Positions 49,701-51,560 of a stretch of 64,000 nucleotides of DNA are shown in pieces (the first letter of the stretch is position 1; every line of letters starts with the position of its first letter). The notes below the pieces were generated by a model, which saw only the letters and a program-made list of their open reading frames with translations, was not told the DNA's origin and did no database searches. A program made the position numbers and the translations under genes. The DNA comes from Serripes groenlandicus (taxonomy: Eukaryota; Mollusca; Bivalvia; Cardiida; Cardiidae), in assembly GCA_031761405.1 (NCBI GenBank), contig JASEVX010000013.1:34290458-34354457 (forward strand), written 5' to 3'.

Positions 49701-50386
49701 CAGCAGACGACATTGAAAACATCCAGGCAAAGATATGGAAAATAATTATATTTTAAATTATTATTATTGATTAGAATGTGATAAGAATGTGATTAGAGTG
49801 TGGCTCTCAGTCAGGAAAGGACTCCGTTTGCCGCACTAGTTACAAGTGTCGTTTGCTGCAGATGCGTCAGTACCCGTTTGCAAGTTGAAAATCGCCAACT
49901 GAGCCGTTGCAAGAGAGACAACCGACATTGTGGACTCTGAGTAAAGCATCTATCTAGATCAGCCTACTCATGCACCGCAGGCTAACCCGGACAGACACTT
50001 TTCGTCTCCTGCGGATTTTCTGTTTTAGGAATCATTACTCTTTACATCTTTCCCAGTCAAACGGAATGTGCCTATCCGGATTAGCCTACGCGGACTGCGC
50101 AGACTGATCTGGATCGATACATTACGCAGAGTCCATAATGTTGGTTTTCTCGTGGAACGGCTCAAATTAATTTGCTTCTATACTTTCAGATGACAGATCA
50201 TCTCACGCCTGGGACAGGAAGCCAATATACCGTCAACTGGAATTGATGCGCATGCGCAGTTTTAACGAAAAGTCTTATTCGTCAAGTCACACCCACTCAT
50301 CTCATTCTCACAGTGACAACATGATGATGGGCGTTCCCCGACCTAAAAATACAATGATAATGCATGTCGATGCTAATAACGAGTAG
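9289..50386 (+). CDS. LDLa/LRR-containing GPCR (relaxin-receptor/GRL101-like, LGR type C), 21 exons, 5' incomplete
   Basis: A membrane receptor gene assembled from 21 GT-AG exons: 9289-9387, 11403-11519, 20815-20952, 22806-22961, 24590-24706, 27182-27298, 28174-28308, 30283-30405, 31781-31898, 32841-32909, 33695-33766, 34612-34683, 37903-37974, 38830-38901, 41050-41121, 42565-42636, 44339-44410, 45897-46095, 46992-47648, 48483-48648, 50190-50386. All phases match and the joined exons give 969 codons plus TAG. Order: eight LDLa modules, Cys-rich LRR N-cap, eight LRRs, C-cap, seven membrane helices, short Ser/His-rich tail. Known of the family: LDLa plus LRR ectodomains fused to a rhodopsin-class 7TM core define relaxin receptors and snail GRL101, with many LDLa modules in invertebrate members. 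Inference: a cell-surface receptor for a peptide or protein ligand, G-protein coupled. The first visible exon begins in mid-codon, so signal peptide and initiator ATG lie in an exon not found here. Introns total about 38 kb and are packed with repeats. Confidence 0.93.
9388..10083. other. intron; half-copy of foldback family F
   Basis: Intronic DNA with no exon seen. Around 9960-10070 lies a decayed arm of family F (GACTCTTTTGAGTA, then AAAACGCCCCTTACTTAGAG). Confidence 0.55.
10139..10469 (-). mobile_element. MITE family A-long inside a 55-bp flanking duplication
   Basis: Inverse orientation to 2213. Immediately outside both ends is a diverged 55-bp direct repeat (10084-10138 and 10470-10526) sharing TTTATTGCCCAATGTCACA and CATATTAGCGCTAC. 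Confidence 0.85.
10575..10803. repeat. foldback family B, diverged
   Basis: The ends resemble TTAACTCTTTC / GAAAAGGT; the inside holds GCAGGCGACTTTTGAAAATA and its inverse AGTCGTCTGATGCAG. Best copies of family B lie at 43925-44154 and 49383-49614. Confidence 0.65.
10862..11310 (+). repeat. two tRNA-derived SINEs in tandem (family 1)
   Basis: The first head (TGTGTAGTGAAAGAGCGT, GGTTCGATTCCTGGCC) starts at 10864 and its body runs to about 11085. A second head (TTGTAGCGGTAGAGCGT, GAGTCGATCCCC) starts at 11089. They lie just upstream of LDLa exon 2. Confidence 0.8.
11403..11519 (+). CDS. GPCR exon: LDLa module 2 (two extra cysteines)
   Basis: Acceptor tttttcag, donor TGTG|GTGAGT, 117 nt, phase 1 to 1. 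The protein reads [14 protein letters not shown], then VCDGFCDC and CEDEKHC. Besides the six canonical LDLa cysteines it has two more, one inside CDGFCDC and one just before EDE, which could form an added disulfide. The last 15 nt of this exon and its donor are the seed of the 27-bp minisatellite that fills the start of the next intron. Confidence 0.9.
11504..13232 (+). repeat. minisatellite made from an exon end plus its splice donor
   Basis: Unit 1 (11504 to about 12800) is 27 bp, about 48 copies, and contains TGTGGTGAGTAAACACATG. Unit 2 (about 12800-13232) is a 16-bp derivative, GTAAACACTGTGGTGG. The first copy overlaps the last 16 nt of LDLa exon 2 and its donor TGTG|GTGAGT, so the array starts inside coding sequence and each 27-bp unit repeats the exon end with a consensus 5' splice site. 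The long frames on both strands arise because 27 is a multiple of 3; they are not genes. Confidence 0.95.
13233..14392. other. AT-rich block splitting the minisatellite
   Basis: A 1.16-kb block lies between two parts of the same 16-bp array, so it looks inserted. Near 13745-13800 it contains CGAATTTTCCGGATTAACGG and TTAACGAGGCTCGACTGTA, resembling a pogo/Tigger-type terminal sequence. The opposite terminus was not found. Confidence 0.5.
14393..14585 (+). repeat. 16-bp minisatellite, second block
   Basis: About twelve copies of GTAAACACTGTGGTGG and variants, the continuation of the array that ends at 13232. Confidence 0.9.
14586..14690 (+). repeat. SINE family 2 head fragment
   Basis: AGTGGTAGAGCGTCGGCCTC and GAGCGGGTTCTGCTTTTGGG match the head and linker of the SINE at 24135. 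Confidence 0.65.
14797..14945. repeat. foldback MITE family A fragment
   Basis: Contains GCCGACACATTCCG, GGGTCGATACTTTACG and ends AATGTTGGTTTTCTC: one half of family A. Confidence 0.75.
15129..15374. mobile_element. foldback MITE family D with 4-bp TSD
   Basis: The inverted ends start CGAGGGCTTGGCGTGAAACG; the centre is the palindrome TGCCATTGCTCAGAACGAGCAATGGCA in effect (key half CATTGCTC / GAGCAATG). It is flanked by ATAC on both sides (15125-15128 and 15375-15378). It is 246 bp long. The other copy is at 42835. Confidence 0.92.
15410..15712. repeat. foldback MITE family A
   Basis: Runs from ATGAGTCGTTCCAAGATAAA to TTTTCTCGTGGGACAGCTCA with inverted ends. It contains an extra GCCGACACATTCCG segment, so it may be two copies recombined. 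Confidence 0.8.
15713..16049. other. no gene recognised
   Basis: Intronic DNA of the receptor gene without recognisable content. Confidence 0.5.
16050..17210 (+). repeat. 77-bp tandem array, about 15 copies
   Basis: Unit key text: CCCTCATACGACAATTCTGC, AGCAGACGACATTTTGGAAC and GCAAGAGTAAAGAAAATCTC. The first 45 bp equal the left end of foldback family B, a complete copy of which closes the array at 19003-19232. The frames over it simply repeat. Confidence 0.95.
17211..18402 (+). pseudogene. LINE reverse transcriptase fragment, frameshifted
   Basis: The first frame (to 17920) carries [32 protein letters not shown] and the catalytic YADD box. The second frame (about 17850 to TAA at 18402) carries the region after RT, with [10 protein letters not shown] and [10 protein letters not shown]. 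The two overlap, and the break lies near 17860-17890, consistent with a single-base indel. The fragment has no 5' end and no intact frame, so it is not autonomous. Confidence 0.9.
17211..18708 (+). mobile_element. 5'-truncated non-LTR retrotransposon (LINE) inserted in a 77-bp array
   Basis: The insertion carries part of a reverse transcriptase and its C-terminal region, a poly(A)-type signal AATAAA at 18676 and an ATT-rich tail. The 12-bp sequence ATACGACAATTC occurs at 17199-17210 and again at 18709-18720, forming a target-site duplication that interrupts the array. The endonuclease and the first RT blocks are missing, which is typical of 5' truncation. It lies in sense inside the intron before LDLa exon 3. 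The clade (Jockey, CR1 or L2-like) is not decided. Confidence 0.9.
18709..19002 (+). repeat. 77-bp tandem array, part after the LINE
   Basis: About four more units of the same array continue immediately after the LINE tail, starting with the duplicated target ATACGACAATTC. Confidence 0.93.
19003..19232. repeat. foldback family B, complete
   Basis: Ends TTAACCCTTTCCCTCATACG and its inverse GAGGGAAAGAGTTAA. The inner arms hold GCAGCAGACGAC and GTCTGCTTC. It joins the last unit of the 77-bp array without a gap. Confidence 0.85.
19600..19800. repeat. foldback family B, diverged
   Basis: Contains CCTTTCCAACATC, CAGCAGACGACTTTTGAAAA and the inverse arm TTCGTCTGCTATAGACGC. Confidence 0.6.
19801..20210. 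other. no gene recognised
   Basis: Intronic DNA of the receptor gene without recognisable content. Confidence 0.5.
20211..20770 (+). pseudogene. tandem decayed copies of LDLa exon 3
   Basis: At least two clear copies precede the real exon. 20545-20632 (ATTTAGAAACAGTAATCGGT, GGCAAGGAGTACCTTTGTGA) and 20680-20765 (TCTGTAGAAACTACAATCGG, TCAATGATTGCTATCTCTCA) match exon 3 but carry stops and lost cysteines. More distant copies lie at 20211-20515, spaced roughly 120 bp. None has a usable frame. Confidence 0.85.
20815..20952 (+). CDS. GPCR exon: LDLa module 3
   Basis: Acceptor atgtttcag, donor gtaagt, 138 nt, phase 1 to 1. It encodes [28 protein letters not shown] and SDEYYC, a canonical six-Cys LDLa with CDGxxDC and SDE. 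Decayed copies of the same exon lie just upstream (20211-20770). The preceding intron is about 9.3 kb and holds the 27-bp minisatellite, the 77-bp array and a LINE. Confidence 0.92.
21252..22076 (+). repeat. 11-bp minisatellite TATATACCGTC
   Basis: About 75 copies of TATATACCGTC with single-base variants (TATTTAACGTC, TTTATACCGTC). It starts about 300 bp after LDLa exon 3. The open frame here encodes only a [15 protein letters not shown] repeat. Confidence 0.95.
22085..22262. repeat. foldback MITE family A fragment
   Basis: Contains GGGCCGACACATTCCGTCTC, AACAGAAAACCGACAGGAGG and TTAGCCTGCGCGGC; one terminus is lost. Confidence 0.75.
22500..22757 (+). repeat. SINE family 4 body with (CAAT)n tail
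   Basis: Body text AGCTAACAGTCTATGTG and TACTGGTGTGAGAAAGCCAG, then GAAAACGGCGTTAAACCCGA and a CAAT repeat of about nine units (22722-22757). It abuts the intron end of LDLa exon 4. Confidence 0.85.
22806..22961 (+). CDS. GPCR exon: LDLa module 4
   Basis: Acceptor ttaacgtcag, donor TGTG|GTATGT, 156 nt, phase 1 to 1. It encodes [20 protein letters not shown], then [14 protein letters not shown] and EDEDNC. The six cysteines fit LDLa, with a long first loop and CDH in place of CDG. The acceptor at 22805 was chosen over a CAG at 22765 because only 22805 keeps the phase; the earlier one would run into a TAG. Confidence 0.85.
23228..23530 (+). repeat. 60-bp tandem repeat, five copies
   Basis: Unit key text: AGCGTTATTGAACGGTGCTC and CCAACCTAAACGTAAAAAAT. 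The copies are highly similar. Confidence 0.92.
23739..23928. mobile_element. foldback MITE family F with 7-bp TSD
   Basis: Inverted ends CAGAGGTCCAGATAAAG / CTTATCTAGAGCTCTG; central palindrome with arms ACTCAAAAGAATCGTCTC and GAGACGATTCTTTTGAGT. Flanked by TATAAAG at 23732-23738 and 23929-23935. Copies at 39846 and 40430. Confidence 0.9.
24135..24345 (+). repeat. tRNA-derived SINE (family 2), complete
   Basis: Head CAGAGGTAGAGCGTCGGCTT with B box GGGTTCGAATACC, linker TCATGAGCGGGTTCTGCC, tail CAATCGATGTAAAATAAATA. Confidence 0.85.
24590..24706 (+). CDS. GPCR exon: LDLa module 5
   Basis: Acceptor tctatccag, donor TGTG|GTGAGT, 117 nt, phase 1 to 1. It encodes [25 protein letters not shown] and TDETRC: a textbook LDLa with Phe, Ile, CDGxxDC and acidic DE in the calcium site. 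Confidence 0.95.
24778..24890. repeat. foldback family C fragment
   Basis: Contains TTAACGCTTTCGC, GCAAACAATACAGATTCAAG and TTATTTGCCTTCAGC, a decayed copy of family C. Confidence 0.6.
24968..25238 (-). repeat. tRNA-derived SINE (family 1), complete
   Basis: Minus-strand head GGTGTAGTGGTAGAGTGTCC, B box near GCTTCGTTCCCC, then body CTCTTTGGCTCTCAGGGTTG, tail AAATGGGCGTAAAGCTCC. Confidence 0.8.
25450..25640. repeat. Tigger-like MITE (family T), degenerate
   Basis: Shares CACAGGTGGTCTTTTATTGC and AGGGTCATTT with the better copies at 52295 and 62177; the termini are worn. Confidence 0.65.
25791..25994. repeat. foldback MITE family C
   Basis: TTAACCCTTTCAGCGCCGAA to TTGGCGCTGAAAGAGTTAA, central CAGCTCGTTACGAGCTG. 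Confidence 0.88.
26238..26733. repeat. long foldback element family G
   Basis: The arms start GTGTGTATACCACGTGACTT and GTGTGTATACCACGCGACTT (inverse) and continue inward with matching CTACGCCGCTTAC, AACTTTT..ATTTCTTC and AGTTTGATTAGTG segments: a hairpin of about 490 bp. Confidence 0.82.
26817..27031. repeat. foldback MITE family C
   Basis: TTAACTCTTTAAGCGCCGAA to TTTGGCGCTGAAAGAGTTAA, central CAGCTCGTCACGAGCTG. It lies 150 bp before LDLa exon 6. Confidence 0.87.
27182..27298 (+). CDS. GPCR exon: LDLa module 6
   Basis: Acceptor cacttccag, donor TGTG|GTACGT, 117 nt, phase 1 to 1. It encodes [26 protein letters not shown] and SDEETC. The CDF replaces CDG, but the SDE calcium motif is intact. 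An N-glycosylation sequon (NTT) is present in the first loop. Confidence 0.94.
27511..27710. repeat. foldback family B
   Basis: TTAACCCTTTTCCACATATA to TATGTGGGAAAGCGTTA, with CTGCAGCAGACGACTTTTGA and its inverse. Confidence 0.78.
27786..28123 (+). mobile_element. MITE family A-long
   Basis: The left end is degenerate (AATGGTTAATAGGCAATAAT); the right end GGGAGCTACGCCCCTG is intact. It ends 50 bp before the acceptor of LDLa exon 7. Confidence 0.82.
28174..28308 (+). CDS. GPCR exon: LDLa module 7
   Basis: Acceptor tctttatag, donor TGTG|GTAAGT, 135 nt, phase 1 to 1. It encodes [16 protein letters not shown], then [13 protein letters not shown] and KSHLTHC. The second half is unusual: the CDGxxDC and SDE acids are missing, so this module may not bind calcium. 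Its 3' half plus donor is repeated about seven times downstream (28228-29310). Confidence 0.9.
28228..29310 (+). pseudogene. tandem copies of the LDLa exon 7 3' half plus donor
   Basis: Unit about 155 bp, roughly seven copies. The key text CGTAGGGCGTAACGGATGTG occurs at 28260, 28415, about 28570, 28731, about 28977, 29132 and (worn) 29292. Most keep ACACTGTGGTAAGTT, the exon end with its splice donor. The upstream acceptor and first half of the exon are not in the unit, so no copy is a complete exon. Confidence 0.88.
29311..30282. other. intron, no other feature seen
   Basis: AT-rich. Short phrases such as AACACTGTGATAAGATATTC (29911) may be a still older copy of the LDLa exon 7 end. Confidence 0.45.
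30283..30405 (+). CDS. GPCR exon: LDLa module 8
   Basis: Acceptor cgtgtttcag, donor TGCG|GTACGT, 123 nt, phase 1 to 1. It encodes [27 protein letters not shown] and GDDELGC. It is the last LDLa module before the LRR block. Confidence 0.93.
30406..31450. other. intron, short GTT-rich tract only
   Basis: A GTTGTTGTTGTTGATGTTGT tract lies at 30658-30680. A foldback remnant is near 30808-30880 (GTGTAGATCCAGAT / GATCTGGATCTACAC). No exon is seen. Confidence 0.5.
31451..31650. repeat. foldback family B, right end lost
   Basis: TTAACCCTTTCCCTCATACG, then the inner palindrome around GAGCAATTTCTTC and AAAGCCGTCTGCTGC. Confidence 0.83.
31781..31898 (+). CDS. GPCR exon: Cys-rich LRR N-terminal cap
   Basis: Acceptor ttcttaccag, donor gtaagt, 118 nt, phase 1 to 2. 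It encodes [19 protein letters not shown], then GLVRLP and the start of the first LRR (EELNKL). The C-x(6)-C-x-C-x(6)-C pattern is the cap found between LDLa modules and LRRs in relaxin-type receptors. The phase switch from 1 to 2 marks the change from LDLa to LRR exons. Confidence 0.93.
31880..32560 (+). repeat. 112-bp tandem repeat made from the LRR N-cap exon end plus intron
   Basis: The real exon ends GAGGAACTCAACAAATT|GTAAG. Copies of GAAGAACTTACCAAATTGTA recur at about 32091, 32202, 32314, 32426 and 32538 (last truncated), with the intron phrase AAAATCCCCGTTTTAC between them. Each unit carries the end of the exon and, in four, a GTAA donor. Confidence 0.85.
32841..32909 (+). CDS. GPCR exon: LRR 1
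   Basis: Acceptor tttatttcag, donor gtaaga, 69 nt, phase 2 to 2. It encodes [20 protein letters not shown], one LRR one residue shorter than the others, with an NVT glycosylation sequon. Confidence 0.9.
32935..33120 (+). repeat. SINE tail fragments
   Basis: GCATGAGTAGGTGAACTGGC and AAAAACGGCGTTAAACCTCA (SINE family 4 tail) are followed by a worn piece with a B-box-like GTTCGATCC. Confidence 0.6.
33121..33694. other. intron, no feature recognised
   Basis: AT-rich noncoding DNA with short inverted phrases (ATTGGCTAA / TTAGCCAAT). Confidence 0.45.
33695..33766 (+). CDS. GPCR exon: LRR 2
   Basis: Acceptor cgttttag, donor gtaagt, 72 nt, phase 2 to 2. It encodes [20 protein letters not shown], one 24-residue LRR with the usual NxI..I...AF..L spacing. 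Confidence 0.93.
33825..34088 (-). repeat. tRNA-derived SINE (family 1), complete
   Basis: Minus-strand head GGTGTAGTGGAAGAGCGTCC, B box near GGATTCGATCACC, body CTCCTTGGCGCTCAGGGTTT, tail with GAAAGCTGCGTAAAACACC and ATTCAATCATT. Confidence 0.87.
34430..34515 (-). repeat. SINE family 4 head fragment
   Basis: Minus strand reads CCCCAATAGCTCTGTCGATA and GTGGGTTCGACCCC, a worn tRNA-like head. Confidence 0.6.
34612..34683 (+). CDS. GPCR exon: LRR 3
   Basis: Acceptor cacatttcag, donor gtgagt, 72 nt, phase 2 to 2. It encodes [20 protein letters not shown] and the leading LRI of the next strand: one 24-residue LRR. Confidence 0.94.
34690..34887. repeat. Tigger-like MITE (family T), degenerate
   Basis: Contains GGTGGTCCTTATACACAGGT and ends TTTCACTGTA, the inverse of the CAGTGAAACCT terminus at 52295. 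Confidence 0.65.
35280..35650. repeat. family T and family B remnants
   Basis: CCAGGTGGTCGGTAGTACAG and GTTTGACTGTA (35488-35520) are a family T end. Then GTAGCAAAAGGAAATATTGG and GTCTGCTGCAGCGG belong to a worn family B copy. Confidence 0.5.
35651..37902. other. 2.2-kb intron stretch, no feature recognised
   Basis: No splice-bounded exon, SINE head or tandem array is visible. A worn family B end is near 37520 (TTTCTGCTGCAG). Confidence 0.5.
37903..37974 (+). CDS. GPCR exon: LRR 4
   Basis: Acceptor ctatgtgcag, donor gtgagt, 72 nt, phase 2 to 2. It encodes [20 protein letters not shown], a typical LRR. Confidence 0.94.
37975..38829. other. intron, no feature recognised
   Basis: No exon or repeat family is recognised between LRR 4 and LRR 5. 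Confidence 0.5.
38830..38901 (+). CDS. GPCR exon: LRR 5
   Basis: Acceptor gtattacag, donor gtaagt, 72 nt, phase 2 to 2. It encodes [20 protein letters not shown]. The usual Asn of LxxN is replaced by Gln, as happens in edge repeats. Confidence 0.92.
38940..39100. repeat. foldback family B, worn
   Basis: GTAGACGTATTTTGACGCAT, CTGCAGTAGATC and ATGTATGTGGGAACAGGTTA mark one decayed copy. Confidence 0.6.
39340..39845 (+). repeat. diverged direct duplication of about 235 bp
   Basis: GGCAAGGCACTTTACCAAGG (39428) and GGCAAGGCAATTGACCAAGC (39656) start matching blocks. Both continue with CCCTGCG-T-GGTGTAAC and GTAGAAACTT-ATAA-TTGAAA. Confidence 0.75.
39846..40039. repeat. foldback MITE family F
   Basis: CAGAGCTCAATATAAGAGG to CCCTATCTAGTCCTCTG, central arms ACTCAAAAGAATCGTC and GACGTTTCTTTTGAGT. 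Confidence 0.82.
40255..40645 (+). repeat. SINE (family 1) interrupted by MITE F
   Basis: Head GTGTTATGGTTAGAGCGTCA and GGGTTCGATCAAG at 40262; the body is cut at about 40430 and resumes at 40582 with GTACTGTACCAAGGAAACGC and GTTGAAAGCGGCGTAAAAAC. Confidence 0.83.
40430..40581. mobile_element. foldback MITE family F nested in a SINE
   Basis: CAGAGGTCCAGATAAGGAGG to CCCTCATCTAGAGCTCTG, with one central arm shortened. Its site inside a SINE gives an age order: the SINE came first. GGTAAT and GGTACT on the two sides may be the target duplication. Confidence 0.85.
41050..41121 (+). CDS. GPCR exon: LRR 6
   Basis: Acceptor ttttttcag, donor gtgagt, 72 nt, phase 2 to 2. It encodes [20 protein letters not shown], a typical LRR with an NLT sequon. 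Confidence 0.94.
41275..41485 (-). repeat. tRNA-derived SINE (family 2), complete
   Basis: Minus-strand head CAGAGGTAGAGCGTCGGCCT, B box GGGTTCGAATCACG, tail CGATGTAAAATAAATAAG. Confidence 0.87.
41486..42564. other. intron, no feature recognised
   Basis: AT-rich. A phrase AAGGCTCCTCCGAGTCTTCA (41710) recurs near 41205, 52640 and 60500 and may belong to an unnamed dispersed repeat. Confidence 0.45.
42565..42636 (+). CDS. GPCR exon: LRR 7
   Basis: Acceptor ttgtttacag, donor gtacgt, 72 nt, phase 2 to 2. It encodes [20 protein letters not shown], a typical LRR. Confidence 0.94.
42835..43082. mobile_element. foldback MITE family D with 4-bp TSD
   Basis: 248 bp with inverted ends CGAGGGCTTGGCGTGAAACG, flanked by AAAT at 42831-42834 and 43083-43086. 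It is nearly identical in layout to 15129-15374. Confidence 0.93.
43350..43605. repeat. foldback MITE family A, worn
   Basis: CCACGAGAAAACCAACATTA at the left, CACATTCCGTCTCAGGGAGA and AACAGAAAATCCACAGGAGT inside; the right end is decayed. Confidence 0.75.
43660..43885 (+). repeat. SINE family 3 fragment
   Basis: GTTCGATCCCCAGTTGCGGC, GAGTGCCAATGAGCTAGGCA and GGTTTGTTTACCCAGAGTTC match the body of the SINE at 48975. Confidence 0.75.
43925..44154. repeat. foldback family B, best copy
   Basis: 230 bp, TTAACCCTTTACCTCATACG to GAGGGAAAGGGTTAA; perfect inner palindrome AGAAATTGCTC / GAGCAATTTCT. Confidence 0.88.
44339..44410 (+). CDS. GPCR exon: LRR 8
   Basis: Acceptor gtatttccag, donor gtaagt, 72 nt, phase 2 to 2. 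It encodes [20 protein letters not shown], the last LRR before the C-cap. Confidence 0.94.
44440..45160. repeat. inverted TTCTAAC minisatellite arms around an RT fragment
   Basis: The left arm (44440-44760) repeats ACTTCTAACTTCC-like units and has a 140-bp duplication beginning TATGGAAGCC. It is followed by AAGAAGCACGTGGGTGG (44784). The right arm holds the inverse, CCACCCACGTGCTTCTTA (45082) and GTTAAAAGTGATAAAGTTAG, to about 45155. So the two sides can pair. Confidence 0.82.
44887..45078 (+). pseudogene. small LINE reverse transcriptase fragment
   Basis: One frame reads [18 protein letters not shown], then after an internal TGA continues [20 protein letters not shown] and DLIG before TAA. 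This is the RT block with the QGC..SP...LFIND motif of another LINE type than the one at 17211. It sits between two inverted arms of a TTCTAAC minisatellite (44440-45160), in the intron after LRR 8. Confidence 0.75.
45338..45605. repeat. foldback MITE family A
   Basis: ATGAGCCGTCCCGCGAGAAA to TTTTCTCTAGGAACAGCTCA. Confidence 0.83.
45710..45896. other. intron, mollusc-type GTCCGTCC-rich repeat
   Basis: TTGTCCGTCCATTTGTCCAT is followed by TGTCTGTCCGTC; a simple dispersed repeat just before the TM1 exon. Confidence 0.5.
45897..46095 (+). CDS. GPCR exon: LRR C-cap and TM1
   Basis: Acceptor aaattccag, donor gtctgt (non-consensus but GT), 199 nt, phase 2 to 0. It encodes the hinge [11 protein letters not shown], then [17 protein letters not shown] and TM1 ([20 protein letters not shown]), then RSRDLRKGK in the first inner loop. 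The CCA...C.P....SSC.DLM block is diagnostic for relaxin/glycoprotein-hormone type LGRs, and GN in TM1 is the class-A helix-1 Asn. Confidence 0.95.
46135..46465 (-). repeat. two SINE family 2 copies, worn
   Basis: Minus-strand tail and linker at 46135-46260 (ATTATGAAACAAGCTTTAAT, GTACTCACGCCGTTTGTGTA). A second copy at 46305-46460 has the head with GAGCATCGGTCTATCGTGCC and GGGTTCGAATCTCG. Confidence 0.72.
46732..46945. repeat. foldback family C, worn
   Basis: CAGCGCTGGATTTCCGAAAG to TTGACGCTGATAGAGTTGA, centre CCGCTCGTCACGGG. Confidence 0.72.
46992..47648 (+). CDS. GPCR exon: TM2 to TM6
   Basis: Acceptor gtattaaag, donor gtaaga, 657 nt, phase 0 to 0. It starts with [20 protein letters not shown] (TM2, with the LAxxD sodium-site Asp). 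Then come the conserved Cys before TM3 (DLCKF), TM3 ending ITLDRL, TM4, the ECL2 Cys (GVCLAF), TM5, a basic third inner loop ([13 protein letters not shown]), and TM6 with FFCWVPI. DRL replaces class-A DRY; many LGRs deviate here. The long exon without introns is usual for this core. Confidence 0.97.
47649..48482. other. intron, no feature recognised
   Basis: AT-rich DNA between the two 7TM exons. Confidence 0.55.
48483..48648 (+). CDS. GPCR exon: TM7 and proximal tail
   Basis: Acceptor attttgtag, donor gtaagt, 166 nt, phase 0 to 1. It encodes TM7 with the NPIIY form of NPxxY, then a basic helix-8 region ([12 protein letters not shown]) and [10 protein letters not shown]. Confidence 0.96.
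48660..48872 (-). repeat. tRNA-derived SINE (family 3)
   Basis: Minus-strand head GCCGTGGCCGAGTTGCTAGC with B box GGTTCGATCCCC; the tail on the right strand is TTTTACGCCGTTTTCAACAT. Confidence 0.85.
48975..49182 (+). repeat. tRNA-derived SINE (family 3)
   Basis: Head ATTCGCCGTGGTCGAGTGGT, B box GGGTTCGATCCCATG, body GGTTTGTTTACCCAGGGATC, tail AAGTTGAAAACCC and A-rich end. Confidence 0.87.
49235..49382 (+). repeat. SINE family 1 head and partial body
   Basis: GGTGATACTGTATAATGGTA and GAGGGTTCCTACACCGTCCG, then GGTTATACCAAAGACTTAAA. It runs into family B at 49383. Confidence 0.65.
49383..49614. repeat. foldback family B
   Basis: Inverse orientation to 43925: CACCCTTTCCCTCATATAGA to CGTATGAGGGAAAGAGTTAA. 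Confidence 0.86.
49676..49880. repeat. foldback family B-like, worn
   Basis: CACCCTTTCACACTTAGAAA, CTGCAGCAGACGACATTGAA and the inverse arm GTCGTTTGCTGCAGATGCGT. Confidence 0.65.
49901..50162. repeat. foldback MITE family A, well preserved
   Basis: 262 bp, GAGCCGTTGCAAGAGAGACA to TTCTCGTGGAACGGCTC. It ends 27 bp before the acceptor of the terminal GPCR exon. Confidence 0.87.
50190..50386 (+). CDS. GPCR terminal exon: cytoplasmic tail and stop
   Basis: Acceptor tactttcag, phase 1, stop TAG at 50384-50386. It encodes [19 protein letters not shown], a Ser/His-rich stretch ([15 protein letters not shown]) that offers possible kinase sites, and ends VDANNE. The frame matches the previous exon. 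The 3' UTR follows, with MITE A inserted at about 50571. Confidence 0.92.
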
Positions 50387-50429
50387 GGTGATGTCTGGTA
50401 AATTGTTCACCGTTCATGTGTTTGTTGGG

Positions 50430-50860
50430 CGCAAGTGGTTCAGTCAGTCCTGTACCTAGAGGATTGAATATGTTTGTGTTCGGAAAGTACCTCGGGTTAA
50501 AATGGATGATATATGTTCGTGCGACAATACTCGCAGTGTTGATTGGAGTACTACGTCCTAAAAATACAATTGAGTCCCGTTCCGCGCGAAAACCAACATT
50601 ATGGCCTCTGCGTTATGTATCGACACAGATCAGTCTGATCCGGACCAACACGTTCCGTCTCAGGGGGATAGAGGTATAGAGTAAAGATTTCTGAAACAGA
50701 AAATCCACAGTGGCCGAAAAGAGTTTATCCTGGTAAGCCTGCGCGGCATGCTTAGGCTGATCCGGGTCAATACTTTACGCAGAATCAACACTTTTGGTTT
50801 TCTCGCGGGACGGCTCACATGTTTACTGTATGTATATGAGTAAAACCAGATATTAACTTC
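50430..50860 (+). repeat. GPCR 3' UTR segment with MITE A insert; related copy at 58720
   Basis: AGTGGTTCAGTCAGTCCTGT through TACTACGTCCTAAAAATACA (50433-50570) and AAAACCAGATATTAACTTCA (50841) are also found, without the insert, at 58720-58900. The insert is a family A element, about 50571-50816. Confidence 0.82.
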
Positions 50861-51416
50861 ACTGCACTAGCAAACGCTCGTATAGATCTGATGCCTGCTT
50901 CTTACAGGTGGTCGTCTGAGATTGACATTTGCGGCAGCCAATCAATTCGTCGCCTACAAACTCGTTAGGTGTCAACAGGGGAGATAACCCATATACATAC
51001 ATACGATATATAAGCGTCGATGGCCGAGTGTTCCGATGGGACAAAGACAATAGCTGCTCGCCAAATAGTTAATTCTGAACGGCGAGGGTAAAGAATAACA
51101 AAGAATAAATAAAATGTTCCGATTGTAGAGTAACCAGTTTGATAGAGCGTTGGTTAAATCAAGCGATTTCATTGGACAGAAAAACAATCAACTGTTCATG
51201 AATATATAAATAAATAGGGACAATTCAAGACGACCTGAAATAGTAAGTCGGCCTTCACAGCCTCTCTAACCAATTTATGTATATGGCTTTAATCCCTTGT
51301 TGACACTAACGATTTTTAAGGCGACAAGTCGATTGACTGACGCAAAGGTCAATCTGAGACTGCCTGCAATAGGCAGTCATCGGATCTATTCGAGCGTTTG
51401 CTACTGCAGCTAAGTT
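50861..51416. repeat. large foldback family H
   Basis: The arms of about 130 bp are inverted: left AGCAAACGCTCGTATAGATC, right (inverse) AGCAAACGCTCGAATAGATC. Both contain GTCTGAGATTGAC-type text and GTTAG-GTGTCAACA. A half copy lies at 63100-63245 and a piece at 40870-40960. Confidence 0.82.
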
Positions 51417-51551
51417 TAGGGCTGGTTTTAATCAAATTGTGTTGAAGCATTATTATTGACCCTTCATGTTGCTGTAAATTTATCCATCTGTTAACGATAT
51501 CTCTTCCTAAAGTGTCTCGTATCTCGTATACTCAACGTATTCATTGTATAT

Positions 51552-51560
51552 AACAATAAA
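51552..51560 (+). promoter_or_regulatory. candidate polyadenylation signal for the GPCR
   Basis: An AATAAA lies about 1.2 kb after the GPCR stop codon. Another candidate, in aataaataaaatg, lies near 51104. Which one is used cannot be decided from sequence. Confidence 0.35.
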